From assembly GCF_030272615.1 (NCBI RefSeq), contig NC_081407.1:375885018-375949017 (forward strand): a stretch of DNA of 64,000 nucleotides. Direction: 5' to 3'. This document shows, one piece after another, positions 1 through 9,497 of this stretch (position 1 is its first letter; every line of letters begins with the position of its first letter). The translations under genes were made by a program, and so were the position numbers. Source of the stretch: Cryptomeria japonica (Eukaryota; Streptophyta; Pinopsida; Cupressales; Cupressaceae). The notes under the pieces were generated by a model that did not search any database, was not told the origin of the DNA, and was given only the letters and a program-made list of their open reading frames with translations.

Positions 1-850
1 TAACCTTATGATATAAACTCTAATCATAGAGATAATCCTAACCATATACCTAAAAATTAAGCCTAACTAGAACTTTAACCCTAACCATTAACCTAACCAT
101 AACAATGATGTAAACCCTAACTATAATCCTAACTCTAACCCTAACCCTAGACATAGTCCTCCCCATAATGATAAATCCAAAGCCTAACCACAATCTTAAC
201 CCTATCCCTAATCCTAATCATGAAGTAAATCCAAACCCTAATCATTAACCTAACCCTAACAATGATGTAAAACCTAACTATAAACCATAACCCTACACAT
301 AATCCTAACCATAACCACCCTAGCCCTGTGATATAAAGGTCCTAACCCTACATATAATCTTAACAATAACCCTAAATCCTAAGTCTAACCACAATTTTAA
401 CATTAATTGTAACACTAAACATGATGTAAATACAAGCCCTAACCATTAACCTAACCCTAAAACTGATGTAAACCCAAACTATAATCCTAAACCTAATCCT
501 TAACCCTAACCCTAATCGCAATCATAACCCTAACCTTATGATATAAACTCTAATCATCAAGATAATCCTAACCATATACCTAAAAATTAAGCCTAACTAG
601 AACCTTAACCCTAACCATTAACCTAACCATACCAATGACGTAAACCCTAACTATAATCCTAACTCTAACCTTAACTCTAGACATAATCCTCACCATAATG
701 ATAAATCCAAAGCCTAACCACAATATTAACCCTATCCCTAATCCTAATCATGAAGTAAGTCCAAACCCTAATCATTAACCAAACCCTAATCATTAACCTA
801 ACCGTAACAATGATGTAAACCCTAACTATAATCCTAACCCTAATCATAGC
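1..850. repeat. 530-bp duplication inside the CCCTAA array
   Basis: Sequence from position 1 recurs from position 531 with few differences over roughly 250-300 bases, including non-telomeric landmarks such as TAACCTTATGATATAAACTC and CCTAAAAATTAAGCC. The offset is 530 bases. This shows the array grew by segmental duplication after it had already degenerated. Confidence 0.85.
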
Positions 851-1010
851 CCTATGATATAAACCATAACCTAAATTCTCCCTTATCATAATCTTAATGC
901 TAATCGTAACACTAAACATGATGTAAATCCAAACCCTAATCATTAACCTAACCTCAACAATGATGTAAACCCTAACTACAACCATAACCCTAACCCTAAT
1001 AGCAAGACAA
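1..1010. repeat. Degenerate telomere-like CCCTAA repeat array
   Basis: The block is built from imperfect CCCTAA, TCCTAA and CCATAA units on the + strand. Most spacings are six bases; the plant heptamer CCCTAAA is a minority. The array is punctuated every ~150-200 bases by ATGATGTAAA followed by CCCTAA-type units (near 105, 262, 420, 635, 810, 917 and 960). The degeneracy and the unrelated sequence on the right point to an old interstitial block, not a chromosome end. Open frames across it are by-products of the repeat and not genes. Confidence 0.85.
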
Positions 1011-1200
1011 AATGAACCCTATTCCTTATTGAATTAGGCCTACTATTTTAAACTAAATCAAATCCTAACCCTAATAGTAAACCATAATGAACCCTAATCC
1101 TTATTAAATTAGGCCTACTATTTTTATTCCAATCCTAACTATAATTATAAATCTAGAATTGAACCAAATGGAATCCTAAATCTAATACTATACCAATACA
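1010..1200. repeat. Transition repeat (AAATTAGGCCTACTATTTT)
   Basis: Two ~65-bp units, starting near 1010 and 1070, each contain AACCCTAAT, an AATGAACCCTAAT run and TTAGGCCTACTATTTT. A related AAATTAGG-containing segment occurs near 9185, tying this edge to the CCCTAA-like block at 8.4-9.3 kb. Confidence 0.6.
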
Positions 1201-1275
1201 AAAAATACAACTATACAACAATATATAATTTGAAATTAATTTATGTCATGTCTTTCAATTCATGCTGCAACTGCT

Positions 1276-1440
1276 ACTAGCTTATATATATTTAATAATA
1301 TATATAGAATAAGTTGAGAGATATTCTTCTCGAGGCACCTATTGCCATATAATGTTGATAAATTAATAAAAAAATAGGCGCTTCTAGAAGGATATCTCTC
1401 GGCTTATTCTATATATATTATTAAATATATATAAGCTAGT
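1276..1440. mobile_element. Foldback MITE with ~70-bp inverted arms
   Basis: The left arm (1276 to about 1345) starts ACTAGCTTATATATATTT and the right arm (about 1371-1440) is its reverse complement with few mismatches, ending AAATATATATAAGCTAGT. The ~25-bp centre is AT-rich with no coding capacity. Length, long terminal inverted repeats and lack of an ORF fit a non-autonomous foldback DNA element. I see no convincing target-site duplication. Relatives lie at 1966-1994, 11326-11349 and 28169-28244. Confidence 0.8.
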
Positions 1441-1779
1441 GTAAATTGTTTTGAATGTTTTTGGAATTTGTTTATTCCTTTTTCAAAGAACGTTTTTCAT
1501 TTTTTTATTGTTATTATCAATTAAGATTTTCCCTCAATTATATATTATTTTGAAAGAATATTAATAAATTTTGCAATATGTAGTTGATTTAAATATAAAT
1601 AATTACATTGTTGAACATATGGATGTAATACAAATTAATCAAGTAAAAGAATTAATTTAGTACTATAATGTATTGAAATATATATATAATTAATTTAAAA
1701 AATTTAATTCATTGAAAAAAAGATTTTAAATCATTCATCACATTCATCACATCAATATCGACATTACTCAAATAATAAA
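1441..1779. other. AT-rich spacer, no gene seen
   Basis: Very AT-rich unique sequence with short ATATATAAT runs and no reading frame resembling a known family. Nothing further can be supported here. Confidence 0.6.
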
Positions 1780-2872
1780 GTGAAAAATGTTAAACCATTA
1801 TTGATCACATAATATTAATCAAGTTATTATGAAATATAAATAATATTATTATTATAAGACAAATAATTGTATTCAAATGTTTATAAATAAAATGCTAATT
1901 TAATATTGAATTAATAAACAAAATTGTTTAGCTTACCAATTCTTAAGAGTTTAATTGATAAAGATACTAGCTTATATATATTTAATAAGCTAGTATCTTA
2001 TATTTTTCAAAATTTAAAAATGTATGATAATTAGTTTAATAGACTGCTGAAATTTCTTAATAATATAAAATGACTGATTAAATAAATGTTAAAATGAATA
2101 TTAATAACTTCATACTAATCAAAATAATATTCATAACATTATATAAAGTGAAAAATGTTAAACCATTATTGCTCACATAATATTAATCAAGTTATTATGA
2201 ATAAAATATAAATAATATATTATTATATAATACATCTTTACTTATAATTTAATTATTAACATAAATAATTATGTTCAAATGTTTATAAATAAAATGTTAA
2301 TTTAATATTGAATTAATAAACAAAATTGTCCAGCTTACCAATTCTTAAGACTTTAATTAATAAAGATATAATACGTTTGAAAATTACAAAATGTATGCTA
2401 ATTATAAAGAAATTTCATAATATAAAATGACTAATTAAATAAATGTTAAAATGAATATTAATAACTTCATACTAATCAAACTAATATTCATAACATTATA
2501 TAAAGCGAAAAATGTTAAACCATTATTGATCACATAATATTAATTAAGTTATTGTGAATAAAATATAAATAATAATATTTTTATATAATACATCTTTACT
2601 TATAATTTAATTATTATCACAAATAATTGTATTCAAATGTTTATAAATAAAATGTTAATTTAATATTGAATTAATAAACAAAATTGTTCAGCTTACCAAT
2701 TCTTAAGAGTTTAATTGATAAAGATATAATATTTTTCAAAATTACAAAATGTATGATAATTAGTTTAATAAACTACTGAAATTTCTTAATAATATAAAAT
2801 GACTAATTAAATAAATGTTAAAATGAATATTAATAACTTCATACTAATCAAACTAATATTCATAACATTATA
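1780..2872. repeat. ~360-bp AT-rich satellite, three tandem copies
   Basis: Units start at about 1780, 2148 and 2505, each with (G)TGAAAAATGTTAAACCATT and ending near CTAATATTCATAACATTATA. The copies are close to 368, 357 and 367 bp and mostly identical apart from small indels. The first copy carries a 29-bp palindromic insertion (1966-1994) absent from the other two. Confidence 0.9.
1966..1994. mobile_element. 29-bp palindromic MITE derivative or footprint
   Basis: The insert begins ACTAGCTTATATATATTTAA and ends AAGCTAGT, so it joins the outermost bases of the two arms of the MITE at 1276-1440. Satellite copies two and three provide the empty site (near 2365 and 2728). The surrounding AAGAT/ATCTT extends the palindrome to 14-bp arms (1961-1974 and 1986-1999). 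It is either an extreme internal deletion or an excision or foldback footprint. Confidence 0.75.
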
Positions 2873-2974
2873 AGTTTTGCTATTAATAAATTTTGAAAAA
2901 TTCTGAAATTAATTTTAATTCTTTAACTGTACTCCCAATTAAAGCCTTTGACTTAACCAAATTGTCTACAAACC

Positions 2975-3175
<201 letters not shown>

Positions 3176-3281
3176 TTTTTTTCCTACTTTACAGTGTATT
3201 AAGTTTCAATCTACAATATTAGTATTTTGTCAAATAAAATGCATTTATTAAGTTTGTTGAAATCTAAAATTTCCTATAGTG

Positions 3282-5344
3282 ATGCCACGACAAAGAATGA
3301 ATTTTGAATTAGAGGAACAACGGAGGCAATATCAGAAGGATTATCAAAGAGAATATCGTAGAAGACAACGTGAACACATGACAGATGTTGACAGGGAGGA
3401 ACAAAGACAAAGATGCAATGCGATTGTAGACATAGAGAAAAGTACCAATACAAGAATTTGAAGCTCAGAATAAAGAAGGTTTTAATATAATTGGAAGTCG
3501 TTATCAATGAACTTGTGAACAAAAATCTCATTCTCCGAGACAGGATATGCAACAAGTTCCTCAACAATCATACGAAATACAACGATTTCAATCACATATA
3601 GATAATCAAATGAATTATCATAATGAAGAATTTGCATCTGTTGACTATATACCTCAAAATACTCAACATATTCCTCTACCTGAAATAAATGGAGGAACAA
3701 TAAATAATGTCCAAAATATAGGCAATCCTAATGAAATTATTAAAAATAATTTGAAAAAAGTTCAACTTGCATTTCGACACCGAATAGACAACTTTGTTTC
3801 TCCAACAATATGTTATATATGTCAAGAATGTTACCTTGGCATAAAAGTGTATCGCACTACGCAAGGCCTTGTATGTGATAGGTGTCATCAAGAATGAGGA
3901 AATAATAGATTCTCTTTGTTGAACAATATGGATCGAGGACCACAGCCACACGAACTTGCCAACCTTACACAAGTAGAAGAAATGTTGATTGCACATGTAA
4001 GTCTAATTCTACAAGTCACACATGCAACAGGTGGACAATATAGGTATAAAGGACACACAATAAGTTTTCCACAAAATATTGAATGAATTTCTAATATTTT
4101 TCCACATCCAATCAAAGACTTGCCAATAATCATTGTTTGAAGAAAGATCAACGTGACACAAATTACAAATTTACAGTTAATAGAGAACGTGTCTACAAAG
4201 AATTAAAATACAAAATTGAGTATGAAAAGTTCTATTCAGGTGTTACAATTGATCATAATGCTCTGCATGATTTGGATAGAGATGTAATCAAAATATCTTT
4301 GACAAAATAAGGATTATGCATATGGAATTTGATTATGACTCAAACCAAATTGTATTTGTTGGTCCAATTTTAGAAACAAATGATTGTAATATCATAGTTC
4401 ACACAACATCAATGGCCTAAAAATGACCTAATGTGCAAAGAGAAATGGAATTAATCAAGGCATGGGTAAATAATCCAAATGCAGATCCTCCCATGTTGAT
4501 TGATTGGCCTGTAATTGGTGTATCTCTGATCAATGAATACACGAAAATAGGTTTACTTGACATGGCATTTCCAGCACTATTTTCTGATAGTAGGTGTGAT
4601 TTGTTGGAACCATGAATAAGACGAGTACACCTACATGAGTATGTGAAGCATTTTCTTTGCTATAGGGACCACCGCTTTGGAAAACACCCAAGGTTTCGAT
4701 ATAACATGATGAACATGATAATGAGGCACAGAGCACAAAATTCAACTGTTGTATTTGCAAAAAGGAACCTCGGAGAGTTTCCTATCACAGTAAATGAATT
4801 GCGTGAACATATGTAGAACTTGCCAAACTCACAGCTGGCTGAAAAATTGATGCGATTTGGAACAACATTGAGAGGAACCAGATCATATTAGAAAAAATAC
4901 AGAGCAAAACTATCTGGTATGCTACATCAAATCAGAATACCAACAATATTCTTTACAATTAGTGTTGTGGACTTGTATTAGCTAGATTAACATGCACTGA
5001 TGCAAGGAATAGCTCCAACAAATCCACGTGAAGCTCAAATCTGGAGGAAACAAAATGTGGTCGACTACCCTCATATAGTTTCCCACTATATGCACTTAAG
5101 ACATTCTATATTTAGAAAATAAATCCTCAAACAGAGGTATAATGTTAAAGAGTACTGGTGCAGATATGAATCGTAACATAGAGAATCACCACATGTGCAT
5201 GGTTTTCTATGGATACATGGAGCACCAAATATAGATAGTATAGATTGGTCTACTGAATAAGAAATAAAGATTTTTGAAAGATATTTCCATGGCATTGTTC
5301 ATGCATGGAATCCAAGAGTAGATTTTCATCAACGAAACATACAG
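3282..5344 (+). pseudogene. Helitron RepHel, N-terminal and HUH Rep part
   Basis: The probable start is the ATG at 3282 (MPRQRMNFELEEQRRQ), opening a basic, Arg/Gln-rich segment typical of Helitron N termini. A CxxC...CxxC zinc-finger-like segment follows at about 3812-3890 (CYICQEC and CDRC). The Helitron-like N domain then shows FPALFSD and HRFGKHPRFRYN near 4580-4710. The HUH nuclease motif His-Val-His is at 5192-5200, in the context SPHVHGFLW. Many premature stops fall where family members usually have Arg, Gln or Trp (TGA after LEP at 4613; TAG for SYW; TAA before HRESPH), which fits C-to-T decay. A GT-AG intron follows at 5345-5443. Confidence 0.85.
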
Positions 5345-5443
5345 GTGTCATTACAATGAGTTTCAATTCTAACTTATGTAATCCAATGTAAATGCTAGTT
5401 TTTATTACATAGAAAACTAATAAGTTCATATTTACTATTGCAG
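5345..5443 (+). other. Intron in the Helitron RepHel gene
   Basis: The exon ends ...HQRNIQ before GTGTCATT, and the downstream exon resumes after TTGCAG with TFQNFAQHRCLKN in the same phase. The segment is 99 bases, AT-rich and keeps both GT and AG, so it is a well-supported intron. Confidence 0.7.
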
Positions 5444-5607
5444 ACATTCCAAAACTTTGCACAACACCGATGTCTAAAAAACACAAGACACCTTGTCAAG
5501 ACAAATATTGATAAAGATTACGAAGAAATTCTAAACACAGTACAAAGACATACAATGTGTAGAGAGGGTGCATGTTTAAGAAAGAAAAAAGGAAGAATGG
5601 TTCATAG
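5444..5607 (+). pseudogene. Helitron RepHel, second exon (Cys-rich segment)
   Basis: An open 55-codon exon encodes TFQNFAQHRCLKN... and HTMCREGACLRKKKGR. It corresponds to the Cys/His segment after the HUH core in Helitron proteins. It ends at a GTAATT donor at 5608; the matching acceptor before about 5757 is not clear. No stop codon lies inside this exon. Confidence 0.7.
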
Positions 5608-5749
5608 GTAATTACTTTATAATAAATAATTTTCAATATACATGTAATGTAAACGTTTGAAAAAAATGCTAAAAAATATTTACAAATAAAAATGTGGATA
5701 CATTGCATCCTGGGCATTAAATATACATGGATCAAAATTATATCAAGAT

Positions 5750-6421
5750 ATACAGAGTAGTGAAAATAAATTTGAGCCAACAAGAAATGATGATAGAGTT
5801 AATTCACACAACCGCTACATACTACAACTATCGAGAGCTAATATAGATTGGCAATCGGTTCTCTCAAAAAATGCAGTGATAGAAAACCTAGATGACCTAG
5901 AAGCAAAAGCATATAGGAATCTCTTGACTAAAACTATTATAGAAAGAGATGTTGGAGCTCAAGAAACATCCCACATGCTCTTAGAACTTCCCTTGGTTGA
6001 AAGTAGTAAAAGATTTGTTAATCTCAATTTTTCATGCGAAGTATTCAAACCCGTTGCTTTATGTGATGAAGATAAAAATGAAGAACAAATGAAATCATTC
6101 ATTGATAGATATATTACACGACCATACGCAATGGAATCTATCACACTTATTGATGCAGCAAGATCATGGATGTATAATCCTCTACGGAGAAGAGATAACA
6201 AATGGGAGCTTAGGGAAAGAGCAACTATTGTCAGTCTGTTTCCAAGGTTTCTATCCATTCCTTCACATGGATCACAAAAATTTGTTGGTTTATGTTTATC
6301 AGAATTGTTACTTTACAAGACATTTAGTGACATTGAAAGAGATATAGGTGACAACAATGACCATAATATCAAATTGGGAGTCTCCCAATTATACCCCTTG
6401 GCATTTGGAGTGAACAATTAG
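5750..6421 (+). pseudogene. Helitron RepHel, Rep C-terminal part lacking the Tyr motif
   Basis: The frame reads FEPTRNDDRVNSHNRYI, then RANIDWQSVLSKNAVI, then VGAQETSHMLLELPLV, all standard Helitron landmarks. Between AVI and the next conserved block, family members usually carry the catalytic two-tyrosine segment of the form KYxxKYxxK. Here only ENLDDLEAKA is present, so the catalytic tyrosines appear to be missing. The frame ends at a TAG at 6419 and the gene resumes in another frame near 6486. The open 181-codon stretch is the longest surviving piece of the element. Confidence 0.75.
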
Positions 6422-6485
6422 TACAGAAAACAATGAAAATATTAGTGATTCAGAAATTGAAGACAATAGCATCGTTCAAGAAAAA

Positions 6486-8165
6486 ATGACAGAGCATGAA
6501 TGGGAAATCATATCTAGGCTACATCATTGTGATGTAATGCAACTCTTAGAAATAGACATGTTGGGAAGAAGAGATATTGACAGACAAACAAAATGGTCTA
6601 ACAAATATAAAAGTGATGAATACACAGCTCAGGCAATCAATTTCATAGAAACAATGAGAGAGAACAGATGCATTATACACGATGATATACCACAATATAT
6701 CAATTATGCAAGCTTGAGTGAGAAACAATGATTACCATATGAATGAAAATAGGATGCCATTGTATATAATAATTCAAGGAACAGCAGGAACTAGGAAAGT
6801 CTTATTTGATTGGTGCGATTAGTGAAAGTCTTAAAAGTCCAGCAATGCCTAATCAATCTCCCCTTCTACTGCTTCCACCAGCTAGAGTAGCAACATTCAA
6901 CATAGGAGCATCGACTATTCATTCCAAGTTGAGAATTCTAATAAAAGATTTTGGTCAATTAGAAGGAACAAGGCGAACAACTTTTTGAGAAGAACTATCA
7001 CATGTGAAGTATATATTGATTGATGAAATGAGCTTCATTGGAAAGAAATCACTTTAGAACATCGATTCCCGTATTCTTCAAGCATTCACACAATATTATG
7101 ATCTAAGATTTGTAGGTATGTTCGTAATTCCCATGAATTACAAAAAGCATTTCAGAATGTAAAAAATGTAATCACCACGTATTAAATTTCCATATTTTTA
7201 TTTTATAACATTTAAAATTATGTTTGTGTATTATTTTTAGGTGTTTCAATCATTTTAGTTGGAGACTCAGGTCAGCTGCCTCTCGTCAAAGACAAACCGA
7301 CATATGAGAGCAGCAAATGAGCAAATATTCTATGGCAAGACTTAAAAATTGTGGTTACCTTAGACGAAGTTTTTAGACAAGATGGAGAAGATGTTGAACA
7401 AATTCAATTTCATCAACTGTTGACAAACTTGAGAGAAGCATAACCTACAATTGATGACTGGAAGTTGCTAATGTCAAGAACAAATAGTAATATGAGTAAA
7501 ACAATCATTGAAGCCTTTGGCAATGATGTTCATTTGTTCTCCACAAATGATAATGTTCAGAATCATAATAGGAAAAAATTATATTCTCTCAAACAACCTA
7601 TTGCACATAGCATTGCAACAAAACTTGGAACTCTTAATGCAACTGAAGGAAGTTCTCATGATGAGCTTGATATGGAGTTATTGATTAGCGAAAATGAAAA
7701 GAGTTATGCTAACTTCTAATCTATGGATAGAAGTAGGTGTTGTAAATGGAGCATTAGGTTACATTCAAATTTTTGTATATAAACTTGGAAGTATGCCACC
7801 AGAACCACCAACATATGTAATGGTTAACTTTCATAACTACTCTTGATTTATGTTCGATGATCACAATCCATAAACAGTTCCCATGAGTATAAGACAAAGA
7901 AGTTCTACAGTTCAAATACCATTGAGACTAGCGTGGGCATTAACAATACACAAGTCGCAAGGTTTGACACTTGGAAAAACCACAGCTGATATAGGACCAA
8001 CTGAAAGAACAGGAATGACATTTGTAGATGTATCTCATGTAAAGTCTTTGCAAGGATTGAGAATAATGCCACCGTTCACATATGAGCGCTATGAAAAATG
8101 AAAAAGGGAAAACAACTTGCAAAGAGAAAAGATGAAGAAAGTAGATTGAAAGATTTAGAAATAAT
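6486..8165 (+). pseudogene. Helitron RepHel, PIF1-type helicase part
   Basis: A short lead-in (VIQLL-type region at 6486-6731) precedes the helicase. Walker A reads GTAGT then GKSYLIGAI, split by one extra A at about 6793 that shifts the frame. Walker B is ILIDEMSFIG near 7010-7045. A 7120-7240 segment (GTATGTTCG to TTTTTAG) looks like an intron. Motif III is ILVGDSGQLPLV at about 7250-7290 and the C-terminal motif is WALTIHKSQGLTLGK near 7935-7980. The basic tail KRKDEESRLKDLE ends near 8165. Stops interrupt the frame at several points. Confidence 0.85.
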
Positions 8166-8440
8166 TCATGTAATACTTTTTCATAAACTTTCATTGTTTC
8201 ATGTGATCAACAGTAACTTTGCATACTGTATTAGATTAAGTAGTAATTTGGATTCCTTTTGTATCATTCTATTTGTTTATGCAATAACTACCATGTAATA
8301 TTATATATTGTTATTAATTTAATTACAATGCAAAGTTTCAACTTGATTATAAATGATATATAAATAATATAAACTGTCCATGATACATAATTACATATAA
8401 TTTAATTATTCACACAAATAATAGTTGCTTTCCTTATTGA
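8166..8440. other. AT-rich tail after the Helitron, no gene seen
   Basis: AT-rich sequence downstream of the helicase. The Helitron 3' end should lie here or just beyond, but I could not find a confident hairpin followed by CTRR. Confidence 0.4.
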
Positions 8441-9330
8441 ACACTAGATAAAATTGAATGTTCTAACCATAGATCAAATTGAATGTAAATCCTAAACAAG
8501 TTGAAACCTCACACTACAATAAATTAAACTATTACCCTTAACCAAAAATGTAATGACCCCAAGCCTAATTAAATATTAAACTAAATTTAAACTTAACCAT
8601 AGTCGTAAACAAAAACACAAGTTCAAAACCCTAACACAACTGAATAGAACCAAACCAAATTGAACACTAACCCTAAATCAAATAAAATCAGTATTGTAAT
8701 AGTAAATAAAATCTAACCCTACACCAAAAAAAATTTCAACCATACCTCTAAATGTAATTGAACACTATACCAATGAACCCTAACCTAAATTATAGAAAGA
8801 AAATTCAAAAAACTTAAAACTAACTAAACTCTAAAACAAGTTCTAACCTAAACCAAATTGAACCTTATCCCTAAATAAAACTAAATTTGAACCGTAAACC
8901 AAATTTCACCCTAACCTTGCCCTTGAACCAAATTTTCTCTTAATCCTAATACTAAGCCAAACCGATCCATATTCACCACATTAATTGAATGATAACCCTA
9001 AACCAAATTGAACACTAACCCTATTTGTGACCTTAACTAAACATAATTGAACCCTAACCCCAAATCAAATCGGGTCCTAACCCTAACACTAAAAAAATAT
9101 AAATCATACACCTTCCACTAAAACAAAATCAAACCCTAACTATAAACCAAATTCAACACTAAATATAATTAGACCCTAACCCTCATTAAATTAGGGGTTA
9201 ATGTTTTCATCCCAAGCCTACATGTAACACTAAACACTAAACCAAATAAACCTATATCCTAGATCAAATTGAACCATAAATCTAACCCTAACCCTAACCC
9301 CAATGCTAAACTCAATCAAATTAAGCAATG
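8440..9330. repeat. Degenerate CCCTAA-like array with AACCAAATTGAACC units
   Basis: CCCTAA and CCTAAC units alternate with AACCAAATTGAA and AAATCAAATTG segments on the + strand. It has the same orientation as the arrays at 1-1010 and 25.1-27.9 kb but is more degenerate and A-rich. It probably belongs to the same original array, split by the Helitron and neighbouring insertions. Confidence 0.7.
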
Positions 9331-9497
9331 AAACAAAACAAAATGGAATTCTAACCCGTTAACTTGAAAATATTATGAAATGATAAACCTCAATAAAATG
9401 AAAGCATAATCATAAAACTAAATAACATATAACACTCTTACTAATTTTAGAATTATCTCAACAATTCATTTAATATAAATTATTTGATTTATAAGTT

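Larger units (their letters stand above)
3282..8165 (+). mobile_element. Decayed autonomous Helitron (Rep/PIF1 helicase)
   Basis: The + strand encodes, in order, a Helitron-like N-terminal region, a rolling-circle Rep nuclease domain with an HUH motif, and a PIF1-type helicase ending in the conserved HKSQGLTL motif. This order is diagnostic of the Helitron RepHel protein. The gene is interrupted by many stops, several indels and at least two intron-like segments. I could not place the 5' TC or the 3' hairpin-CTRR termini, so the coordinates cover coding remnants only. It lies between two CCCTAA-like blocks. Confidence 0.85.

Noticed and set aside
677-985. Open frame of 102 codons across the CCCTAA-like array
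   Set aside because: It is a repeat-generated frame (Val/Arg/Ile/Met repeats) with no stop because the units lack stops in that phase. The similar frame at 27322-27549 is rejected for the same reason.
1-1010. Actual chromosome end
   Set aside because: Units are too degenerate, unrelated DNA continues to the right, and similar blocks occur at 8.4 and 25 kb in the same orientation.
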